From JABSSA01 sp039984715 (lineage in GTDB: Bacteria > Pseudomonadota > Alphaproteobacteria > Rhodobacterales > Rhodobacteraceae), in contig JBDWUA010000008.1 in the NCBI GenBank assembly GCA_039984715.1, positions 62,001 through 126,000 of the forward strand: a stretch of 64,000 nt of DNA, in the 5' to 3' direction. Position 1 is the stretch's first letter, and each line of letters begins with the position of its first letter. Under the pieces are notes generated by a model. The model saw only the letters and a list, made by a program, of their open reading frames with translations, was not told the origin of the DNA and made no database searches. Shown piece by piece: positions 8,394 to 15,599 of the stretch. A program made the position numbers and the translations under genes.

Positions 8394-9077
8394 TTAACCA
8401 GTCACGTTCGGGTTGCGGTTGTGCCGCAGCAGAAAAAAGGCGCTCATCCCGGCCCAGATCGCAGCCAGCGAGAACCAGGTAATGACATATTGCAGGTGGT
8501 CGTTTGGTATATCGCCCGTGTCGATTGGCCAAGGCGTCACACCAATATCCGTTTCAGGTGCGTCGCGCAAAACTGCCAATATCGGCAGCGTGCCCAAGGC
8601 GTCTGCCATTGCGGGAACGTCTCGCGCGAACCAAATGTTGGCTTTCACATCCGGTTCCGGAGTGAACCCATCGATCTCATTAGGCCAATGCAGGTTGCCG
8701 ATCAGGCGAATTTCATCCGCGACAAGGGTGGAAATTTGGGCGTTATCAGGGATCCAGCCAGTGTCGACCAAGACAGTGCGACCATCCGTCAAAACAAACG
8801 GGCGCACGATGCGGTACACAGCGCCAGTTTGCCTGCGTGAAGCAAGTACACGCAATGCACCCTCTTTGAACTGTCCGGTAAGGGTAACGGGTGTGTATTT
8901 GTCAGCCACGGGATCAAGATCTATGGGCAGCGAAATAGGCGTCGCCGCAATGCGCTGTTCAATGCTGGCAATCAGGTCAGTCTTCCATGCCAAACGTTGG
9001 TTTTGCCAAACGCCCAACGACATCAGTATTCCGGCACCGCCAATTCCCACAATGATCAGAAACAGAAAACGCCCCAT
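8394..9077 (-). CDS. SURF1-family cytochrome oxidase assembly protein
   Basis: Protein of 227 residues with the SURF1 topology: one N-terminal membrane helix (FLFLIIVGIGGAGILMSLGVWQ), a periplasmic middle part, and a C-terminal helix (YVITWFSLAAIWAGMSAFFLL). The conserved SLGVWQNQRLAWK and the late motif NDHLQYVITWFSLA are visible. SURF1 proteins help insert haem a into subunit I of aa3-type oxidases. It follows the subunit III gene in the cox operon after a short gap with a hairpin. Confidence 0.9.
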   Translation of the reverse strand: MGRFLFLIIVGIGGAGILMSLGVWQNQRLAWKTDLIASIEQRIAATPISLPIDLDPVADKYTPVTLTGQFKEGALRVLASRRQTGAVYRIVRPFVLTDGRTVLVDTGWIPDNAQISTLVADEIRLIGNLHWPNEIDGFTPEPDVKANIWFARDVPAMADALGTLPILAVLRDAPETDIGVTPWPIDTGDIPNDHLQYVITWFSLAAIWAGMSAFFLLRHNRNPNVTG

Positions 9078-9099
9078 TCCGCGTTGGCCCCTAACAAGA

Positions 9100-9129
9100 A
9101 ACGGCGCCCGGGAATTTCCGTGCGCCGTT
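9100..9129 (-). terminator. Intra-operon hairpin between subunit III and SURF1 genes
   Basis: AACGGCGC pairs with GCGCCGTT around a 14-base loop in the 89-bp gap between the two genes. On the minus strand it is followed by TTCTTGTT rather than a clean T-run, so an attenuator that lowers expression of the assembly and thrC genes is as likely as a full terminator. Confidence 0.5.
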
Positions 9130-9166
9130 GGGTTTTAAGCTTCTTTCTGCAATCTGCAAGCTGAGA

Positions 9167-9967
9167 TCAGATGCCCCAGAGGTAGACAGCAAAGAAAAGG
9201 AACAGCCAGACGACATCAACAAAGTGCCAGTACCAAGCCGCAGCTTCGAAACCGATATGTCTTTCGGGTGTGAAATGCCCTTTCATCGCTCGGAACAAAC
9301 ACACTGTCAGGAACAACGTTCCGATCACAACATGAAAGCCGTGAAATCCGGTTGCCATGAAGAAGTTCGAATAAAATTCGTCTTCGCCAAAAACCCAGCC
9401 TTCGTGCAAAAGATGCGCGTATTCGTACGCCTGAAGTCCAGTGAATGCGACACCCAAAACGATCGAGATGGCCAAACCGGTAATCAACGCCTTGCGGTCA
9501 TTGTTGTGCACAAGCGCATGGTGCGCCCAAGTGACGGCGCAGCCGGACAACAACAAAATCAACGTGTTGATCAGTGGCAAATGCAATGCATCAACCGGGT
9601 AAATTTCTGGCGCGACATAGGTCGTCCCAAAATACTCTTCCATCGGATAGATGGCGTGTTTGAAGAATGACCAGAACCACGCCGAGAAAAACATAACCTC
9701 GGACATGATGAACAGAATGAACCCATAGCGCAGGCCGATGCTTACAACCTTCGTGTGATCACCCACATGGCTTTCAGTCACCACTTCGGACCACCAAGCG
9801 AACATGGTGTAAAGGACAGACGCAAGGCCGATCCAGAATAACCAAGGTGTCACTGCATGCATCCAAAGGACGGCGCCTGTTAGCATGGCGAACGCACCCA
9901 AGGCACCTATCAGGGGCCAAATAGAAGGGTTAAGAATATGATAGTCGTGGTTTTTTGCGTGGGCCAT
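9167..9967 (-). CDS. ctaE: Cytochrome c oxidase subunit III
   Basis: Protein of 266 residues with seven predicted membrane helices. It shows the family signatures WPLIGALGAFAMLTGAVLWMH at the start, RYGFILFIMSEVMFFSAWFWSFF in the middle, and HGFHVVIGTLFLTVC plus AAAWYWHFVDVVWLFLF at the end. It stabilises the aa3 oxidase core in the inner membrane. It lies 13 bp after the Cox11-like assembly gene, in the order usual for Rhodobacteraceae. Confidence 0.96.
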   Translation of the reverse strand: MAHAKNHDYHILNPSIWPLIGALGAFAMLTGAVLWMHAVTPWLFWIGLASVLYTMFAWWSEVVTESHVGDHTKVVSIGLRYGFILFIMSEVMFFSAWFWSFFKHAIYPMEEYFGTTYVAPEIYPVDALHLPLINTLILLLSGCAVTWAHHALVHNNDRKALITGLAISIVLGVAFTGLQAYEYAHLLHEGWVFGEDEFYSNFFMATGFHGFHVVIGTLFLTVCLFRAMKGHFTPERHIGFEAAAWYWHFVDVVWLFLFFAVYLWGI

Positions 9968-9980
9968 GTCTTGGGGTCCC

Positions 9981-10556
9981 TCAGTTCAGGTTGGTCGCGC
10001 TGTCCTGCTTAACGGCTGCATAGCCCTCAGGCAGGTCAATTTCATAGAAAGTATAGCTTAAGGTGATGGTGTGAACATATTTCGCATCGCGGTCTGTGAC
10101 GATCTCTGGGTCAACGTAAAACGTAACCGGCATCATCACACGTTCACCGGGCTGCAAAACTTGCTCTTCAAAACAAAAACATTGGATTTTTGAGAAAAAC
10201 CCACCCGCCGCATAGGGCGCCACATTGTAGCTGGCAGATCCAGCCACAGGGCGGCCCGATGGGTTATAGGCCTCGTAAAACGCCAATCCGGTTTCACCGA
10301 TGCGCAACGTCATCTCGCGTTCCACCGGTTTGAACTCCCAAGGCATTTTACTGTCGAGAGAAGCATCAAACCGAACGGTTATTGTCTGGTCAAGAATGTC
10401 GGTGTCGGCCGTTTCGCTGATACCCGGTGTCCCACCAAAACCGGTGACACGGCAGAACCAGTCATAAAATGGAACCGAGGCCCAGGCCAATCCACCCATT
10501 ACCACAACCAGCCCAACGGTTTGGGAGACTGTTTTTTGTGGTCCTGAAAGCGCCAT
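9981..10556 (-). CDS. ctaG: Cytochrome c oxidase assembly protein CtaG/Cox11
   Basis: Protein of 191 residues with one N-terminal membrane anchor (TVGLVVVMGGLAWASVPFYDWFC) and a periplasmic beta-sandwich domain. The copper-binding motif CFCFEEQ and the preceding FFSKIQ are present. Cox11 delivers copper to the CuB site of subunit I. The start ATG at 10556 overlaps the stop of the preceding small membrane protein gene. Confidence 0.94.
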   Translation of the reverse strand: MALSGPQKTVSQTVGLVVVMGGLAWASVPFYDWFCRVTGFGGTPGISETADTDILDQTITVRFDASLDSKMPWEFKPVEREMTLRIGETGLAFYEAYNPSGRPVAGSASYNVAPYAAGGFFSKIQCFCFEEQVLQPGERVMMPVTFYVDPEIVTDRDAKYVHTITLSYTFYEIDLPEGYAAVKQDSATNLN

Positions 10557-10717
10557 TACCCGGCCTCTTCGATCTTGGGCAATTCGAAATCGCCACGTGT
10601 CACTTTAACAAAGGTCAATGCCAGTATCAAAACAACAAAGCTGGCCAACAAGAGGCCAACGCCAATGTTGCGGCCTCTGCGCCGTTGGTGCAATTCGTGT
10701 TCGGTGCGAATGCTCAT
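10556..10717 (-). CDS. Small single-span membrane protein of the cox operon
   Basis: A 53-residue protein (MSIRTEHELHQRRRGRN, then one hydrophobic helix) placed between the haem O synthase and Cox11 genes. A short protein of this kind at this place in alphaproteobacterial cox operons has been called CoxF or a cox assembly accessory factor; its function is not established. The start at 10717 overlaps the ctaB stop (ATGA, 10714-10717), which argues for this start over an upstream in-frame codon at 10864 that would intrude on ctaB. Confidence 0.75.
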   Translation of the reverse strand: MSIRTEHELHQRRRGRNIGVGLLLASFVVLILALTFVKVTRGDFELPKIEEAG

Positions 10718-11649
10718 GACCACCCGCCCAGACCCCAAGGCCTTAGCAGCGCTTCTGCGGCAATCGCGCCGAAATGCAAAAAGAGGTACAGCAGCGACAG
10801 TTTGAAGAAACTTCTTTCTGTTGCATAGGAATCTGCTTCGGCCTGAACTTCGTCTCGACGCCAAATATCTATAGCGCCTTTAACAAACAACACATTCAAG
10901 ACGACGGCTGCAGACAGGTAGATCGGACCACCAATAGCCGTAAAGGCAGCGGCCACAGCGAGCCCGGCCAACAAAACCGTGTAAACGAGGATATGCAAAC
11001 GCGTGGTTTTTCGGCCATGCGTAACCGTCAACATTGGAACGCCTGCATCATCGTAATCAGACTTCATGAACAGCGCCAACGCCCAGAAATGGGGCGGCGT
11101 CCATATAAAGATCAGGGCAAACATCATCCATGCTTCGATCGACACACTGCCCGTCACGGCGACCCAGCCGACCATTGGAGGAAACGCACCAGCCGCACCA
11201 CCAATGACGATGTTTTGCGGCGTCGCCCGCTTGAGCCACATCGAGTAGATGACGACATAAAAGAAAATCGTGAAGGCCAGAAGCCCGGCTGCCAAAAGAT
11301 TTGTCGCCAGCCCCAACATGATGACCGACAAGCCGGACAAGGCAACACCCAGCCCAAGCGCTTCGCCGGGCTGAACCTTTCCAGCAGGGATAGGTCGCTT
11401 TTGGGTGCGCTTCATGATGTGATCGATATCAGCGTCCCACCACATATTCAGAGCACCAGACGCCCCTGCCCCAATTGCGATGAACAAAACTGCGCTGAAT
11501 GCCTCAACCGGATGCAACGCACCTGGCGCTGCCAACAAACCGACAAGCGCAGTAAAGACAACCAAGGACATGACGCGCGGCTTGAGCAGGGCAAAATAAT
11601 CGCCCAGCTCAGCGTCTTGTGTTCCCATCTGGATACTGGTGTCGCTCAT
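10714..11649 (-). CDS. ctaB: Protohaem IX farnesyltransferase (haem O synthase)
   Basis: Protein of 311 residues with about nine membrane helices of the UbiA prenyltransferase superfamily. The first aspartate-rich motif is NMWWDADIDHIMKRTQKRPI and the second is FMKSDYDDAGVPML. It adds a farnesyl group to haem b to make haem O, the precursor of haem A for aa3 oxidase. It lies downstream of the subunit II gene, the standard arrangement. Confidence 0.96.
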   Translation of the reverse strand: MSDTSIQMGTQDAELGDYFALLKPRVMSLVVFTALVGLLAAPGALHPVEAFSAVLFIAIGAGASGALNMWWDADIDHIMKRTQKRPIPAGKVQPGEALGLGVALSGLSVIMLGLATNLLAAGLLAFTIFFYVVIYSMWLKRATPQNIVIGGAAGAFPPMVGWVAVTGSVSIEAWMMFALIFIWTPPHFWALALFMKSDYDDAGVPMLTVTHGRKTTRLHILVYTVLLAGLAVAAAFTAIGGPIYLSAAVVLNVLFVKGAIDIWRRDEVQAEADSYATERSFFKLSLLYLFLHFGAIAAEALLRPWGLGGWS

Positions 11650-11705
11650 GCGTGTCCTCTCGTGGGGCTCACATGCCCCAGCAATTCAGTCAGGCGGTTC
11701 ATCGA

Positions 11706-12620
11706 TCAGTTTGATGCCAAACGGTAGTCTGGCGCAATACCCGCGAATTCTTCTCGTGCGCCCTGCAACCATTCCGCATACGCTTCTTCGCTTACCACTT
11801 TTACAGTGATGGGCATGTAGGCGTGATCTTTTCCGCAAAGCTCAGAACACTGGCCAAAATAGATGCCTTCCTTTTCAGGAGCGAACCACAACTGTGCCAA
11901 ACGTCCCGGAACGGCGTCCTGCTTTACCCCAAAGGCTGGAACAGTCCATGCGTGGATGACATCCGCGCCGGTGACCTGAACCACAACAGTTTTACCAACT
12001 GGAATGACAATAGCCGTGTCCGTGGCCAGCAAAAATTCATTCCGTGAATAGCCAGCATCAACCAACTTTGCTTCCATGTGTTCATCCAGAACAAACGGCG
12101 TGACGTTTGCATCATCTGGACGCGCATCATCGTCAAGCGTTGCTGGCGAACCCAGCAGATAGCTGTCAAAGCCAAAACCTTCATCAACGTATTCGTAGCC
12201 CCAATACCACTGGTATCCGGTTGCTTTGATCGTGATGTCGGCTTTTGGAATTTCCTGCTGATGAAACAACACCGGCAATGAATAAGCGCCAATTCCGACC
12301 AGAATAACAATCGGAACAATTGTCCACATTATTTCGACCGGAGTGTGGTGCGTGAACGACGCCGGCTCTGGGTTGCGGGTACGATTATAGCGAATCGTCA
12401 CCCAAACCATCAGCCCAGTCACGAAAATGACGATAAGCGTAATGATCACAAGAAGCAGATCATCCAAGCCCTGCAACCGCCGAGCGACTTCCGTTGCAGC
12501 CGGTTGGAAACCAACTGCCCCATCAATCGGTTTACCGATTATTTCCAGACCTTCTTGGGCCTGAGCCGGTAACGCAGTCATTGCGCCGAGTAGGCTGGAT
12601 GCGGCGAAAAACTTTTTCAT
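11706..12620 (-). CDS. ctaC: Cytochrome c oxidase subunit II
   Basis: Protein of 304 residues with a cleavable signal (MKKFFAASSLLGAMTALPAQAQ), two membrane helices (LLLVIITLIVIFVTGLMVWVT and IMWTIVPIVILVGIGAYSLPV) and a periplasmic CuA domain. The CuA ligands are present in CSELCGKDHAYMPITV, with the earlier histidine in ADVIHAWTVPAFG. It receives electrons from cytochrome c. It is the first gene of the minus-strand cox operon; the 184-bp gap to the divergent tldD gene must hold its promoter. Subunit I is not in the window, as is usual for this group, where ctaD lies elsewhere. Confidence 0.96.
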   Translation of the reverse strand: MKKFFAASSLLGAMTALPAQAQEGLEIIGKPIDGAVGFQPAATEVARRLQGLDDLLLVIITLIVIFVTGLMVWVTIRYNRTRNPEPASFTHHTPVEIMWTIVPIVILVGIGAYSLPVLFHQQEIPKADITIKATGYQWYWGYEYVDEGFGFDSYLLGSPATLDDDARPDDANVTPFVLDEHMEAKLVDAGYSRNEFLLATDTAIVIPVGKTVVVQVTGADVIHAWTVPAFGVKQDAVPGRLAQLWFAPEKEGIYFGQCSELCGKDHAYMPITVKVVSEEAYAEWLQGAREEFAGIAPDYRLASN

Positions 12621-12804
12621 CTTTTGTCCTGATCGTTCGTGATCGCATTTGGCTTTCTAAGAAGCGATTGGCCCAAAGGACCAAACACCCCGTTGTATTG
12701 GCCGTGGTTACAATCATATCTTTTACTCAAGATAAAGATGTCTTGGGCGCGTCAAACGGACGCTTCTCGTGACAAAACAACAGGCGCACTTGTAAGGATA
12801 CGAC

Positions 12805-14226
12805 ATGTCTCAGGATAGATTTTCCCCTTTTGAACAGTACTTTGACCGCTCTGAGGCCCTTGATGTACTGCGTCAAGCCACAGCTGGCGCAGATGATGGA
12901 GAATTGTTTCTTGAGCGTCGCCGTAGCGAAGCATTGGTCTTTGACGACGGTCATTTGAAAAACGCCAGCTACGATGCAGCCGAGGGTTTCGGCCTGCGCG
13001 CGGTCCGTGGCGAGGTCGCTGGATACGCCCATTCCACGGAAATGTCTGTGGCTGCTTTGCGCCGCGCAAGCGAAACGGCGCGGTTGGCTGTTGGCGTTGG
13101 TGGAGGCACAATGGCGGATGCTCCAATGGCAACGAATACAAAGCTTTATACGGATGAGGACCCGATGGAGGGGGCAACTTTTCCGGTTAAATTGGACACC
13201 CTCAAGGAAATCGACGCCTTTTTGCGTGGGTTGGATAAACGCGTGGTTCAAGTGTCCGCGTCACTTGCAGCGTCCCTACAAGAAATCGAAATCCTGCGGC
13301 CCGAAGGCAACTCGGTCCAAGATATCCGTCCGATGACCCGTGTGGGCATTTCCGTCATAGTGGAAAGCAACGGACGGCGCGAATCCGGCAATACAGGTGG
13401 CGGTGGTCGCATCGGATTGGACGGATTAATTGATCGCAAGGATTGGGAAGCCAAAGCGCGAGAAGCCTTACGCATCGCGCTTGTGAACCTCGAAGCTGAA
13501 CCAGCCCCGGCCGGTGTTATGGACGTTGTGCTTGGTCCTGGGTGGCCGGGAATCCTTTTGCATGAAGCGATTGGGCATGGCCTAGAGGGCGACTTTAACC
13601 GCAAAGGCAGTTCGGCCTTTGCGGGCCTTTTGAACAAACGGATAGCCGCCAAAGGCGTCACCGTTTTGGATGACGGAACAATCCCAGACAGGCGCGGTTC
13701 GATCAGTGTAGATGACGAAGGCACTCCGTCTGGCAAGAATGTTTTGATCGATGACGGCGTTTTGGTCGGCTTCATGCAAGATCGCCAAAACGCGCGCCTT
13801 ATGGGCGTACCTGCAACTGGTAACGGGCGACGAGAAAGCTATGCACATGCGCCGATGCCACGCATGACGAATACGTATATGCTGGGGGGGGATGCTGCTC
13901 CGGATGATATTGTCGCAGACCTGAAAGACGGTATTTACGCAGTTGGGTTTGGCGGGGGCCAAGTGGATATTACCAACGGCAAGTTCGTGTTTAGCTGTAC
14001 CGAAGCATACCGCGTCAAGAATGGTAAAATAGGGGCTCCGGTCAAAGGGGCTACTCTGATCGGTGACGGTGCGACGGCGTTGAAACACATTCATGCAATC
14101 GGCAATGACATGGCTCTTGATCCGGGAATTGGCAATTGCGGTAAGGCGGGTCAGTGGGTCCCTGTTGGTGTGGGGCAACCGACTTTGAAGATCGGAAAGC
14201 TAACCGTCGGAGGCAGTGCGATTTAA
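12805..14226 (+). CDS. tldD: Metalloprotease TldD
   Basis: Protein of 473 residues, full length for TldD. The metal-binding motif HEAIGHGLEGDF (HExxxH) and downstream cysteine region (FSCTEAYRVKNGKIG) are present. TldD works with TldE/PmbA as a cytosolic peptidase that matures modified peptides such as microcins or PQQ-type precursors and degrades small unfolded peptides. No TldE gene lies in the window. It is divergent from the cox operon. Confidence 0.94.
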   Translation: MSQDRFSPFEQYFDRSEALDVLRQATAGADDGELFLERRRSEALVFDDGHLKNASYDAAEGFGLRAVRGEVAGYAHSTEMSVAALRRASETARLAVGVGGGTMADAPMATNTKLYTDEDPMEGATFPVKLDTLKEIDAFLRGLDKRVVQVSASLAASLQEIEILRPEGNSVQDIRPMTRVGISVIVESNGRRESGNTGGGGRIGLDGLIDRKDWEAKAREALRIALVNLEAEPAPAGVMDVVLGPGWPGILLHEAIGHGLEGDFNRKGSSAFAGLLNKRIAAKGVTVLDDGTIPDRRGSISVDDEGTPSGKNVLIDDGVLVGFMQDRQNARLMGVPATGNGRRESYAHAPMPRMTNTYMLGGDAAPDDIVADLKDGIYAVGFGGGQVDITNGKFVFSCTEAYRVKNGKIGAPVKGATLIGDGATALKHIHAIGNDMALDPGIGNCGKAGQWVPVGVGQPTLKIGKLTVGGSAI

Positions 14227-14290
14227 GATGCCAGAATCCAAGGTCGAAACAACTTTTGGGAGAGTAAATTTGGAACACTTCCCGCGTTTG

Positions 14291-14305
14291 TTCAACATTT
14301 GTTAA
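14291..14305 (+). promoter_or_regulatory. CtrA-like box upstream of dprA
   Basis: TTCA-ACATTTG-TTAA matches the CtrA consensus TTAA-N7-TTAA with one mismatch and lies 45 bases before the dprA start. In several Rhodobacterales CtrA controls competence genes including dprA, which makes the site plausible. It is a single short match, so chance is possible. Confidence 0.4.
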
Positions 14306-14349
14306 CCTAATCGATTCTATAAAAATCTAAGCAACGGACGGAGCGGCGG

Positions 14350-15498
14350 ATGACTGATAGGGATGAAAGTCCTTCTTCCACTCACCCCCCACTCCCACCC
14401 ACCTCGGAAGATGAACAGTTTCATCGGCTCCGTCTGTTGCGCTCTCGCCGGGTAGGCATTTCCACCTTTTACCGGATGCTTACAGAACACGGCACCGCAC
14501 AGAACGCACTGGCCGCATTGCCAGAGGTGGCTCGGACTGCGGGTGTGAAGAATTACGAAATTTGCCCTGTCCCGGTCATAGAAGCAGAGCTTCGCGCGGC
14601 CCGCACGATGGGCGCATTTCTTATTTCCCGTGGAAGCGCGCATTACCCCGAAGCGCTGGAAGATTTGCGTGATGCCCCTCCTTTCCTGTGGGCGATGGGG
14701 CGTACGGAGTGTTTGCAAAAACCGAGGATTGCGATTGTAGGGGCACGAAATGCGTCGTCCCTTGGATCGCGCATGGCGAAAAAATTGGCCGGTGAATTGG
14801 GCGAAGCTGGATATGTTGTTGTGTCCGGCATGGCGCGTGGAATTGATACGGCTGCTCACTTGGCGACGCTTAAGACCGGCACAATCGCAGTTTTAGGCGG
14901 CGGTGTTGATGTGATTTACCCGGCCGAAAATGCGGAATTGGCCGGTGGGATCGCTTGCGACGGCCTTCGAATATCTGAACAACCAATGGGCTTACAACCG
15001 ATGGCACGCCACTTTCCGGCGCGCAACAGGATCATTTCAGGCCTGTCGATGGCCACGGTTGTTGTTGAAGCCGCAGCAAAGTCCGGCAGCCTGATAACGG
15101 CGCGCGACGCGCTTGATCTGGGGCGTGATGTGTTTGCAGTCCCCGGACATCCGTTTGATGCCCGCGCATCCGGTTGCAATATGTTGATCCGGGATGGTGC
15201 CTTACTAATCCGGTCCGCTGAAGATGTGTTGGAAGCCATCACACCCTTCACCCAGACGCATCAAGAACAAGCTGAAACAACGCCGAAACCCAAAACGCCG
15301 GACAAACGCTCAAAAGATCAGACATTCGCATTGCACACCGAAATATTACAACGCCTAGGGCCAACCCCAATGGCCGAGGATCAGCTGATCCGCGACCTCA
15401 ACGCGCACTCGTCCACGGTGACGCCTGTTTTGGTCGAATTGGAACTGGATGGCCAGATCGATCGGCAGGCCGGCGGACTGCTTAGTCGCATCACTTGA
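14350..15498 (+). CDS. dprA: DNA-processing protein DprA
   Basis: Protein of 382 residues. It has an N-terminal SAM-like region and then the Rossmann-type DNA-binding core with GARNASSLGSRMA, SGMARGIDTAAH, LGGGVDVIYP, FPARNRIISGLS, KSGSLITA and VPGHPFDARASGCN. A C-terminal winged-helix domain spans roughly the last 60 residues. DprA loads RecA onto incoming single-stranded DNA during transformation or gene-transfer-agent uptake. It precedes topA, an arrangement common in alphaproteobacteria. Confidence 0.95.
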   Translation: MTDRDESPSSTHPPLPPTSEDEQFHRLRLLRSRRVGISTFYRMLTEHGTAQNALAALPEVARTAGVKNYEICPVPVIEAELRAARTMGAFLISRGSAHYPEALEDLRDAPPFLWAMGRTECLQKPRIAIVGARNASSLGSRMAKKLAGELGEAGYVVVSGMARGIDTAAHLATLKTGTIAVLGGGVDVIYPAENAELAGGIACDGLRISEQPMGLQPMARHFPARNRIISGLSMATVVVEAAAKSGSLITARDALDLGRDVFAVPGHPFDARASGCNMLIRDGALLIRSAEDVLEAITPFTQTHQEQAETTPKPKTPDKRSKDQTFALHTEILQRLGPTPMAEDQLIRDLNAHSSTVTPVLVELELDGQIDRQAGGLLSRIT

Positions 15499-15599
15499 GG
15501 CGCGACAAACAGGGTCAGTTGACAATTACCAATTGCGCACCACATGTTGCGCCGCCATGAGGACCCTTCTGATCCTTCTTTTTGAGGTACTGATTATCA

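Noticed and set aside
10774..11727. A 317-residue plus-strand reading frame opposite ctaB
   Set aside because: Antisense shadow of ctaB, with no domain or ribosome site.
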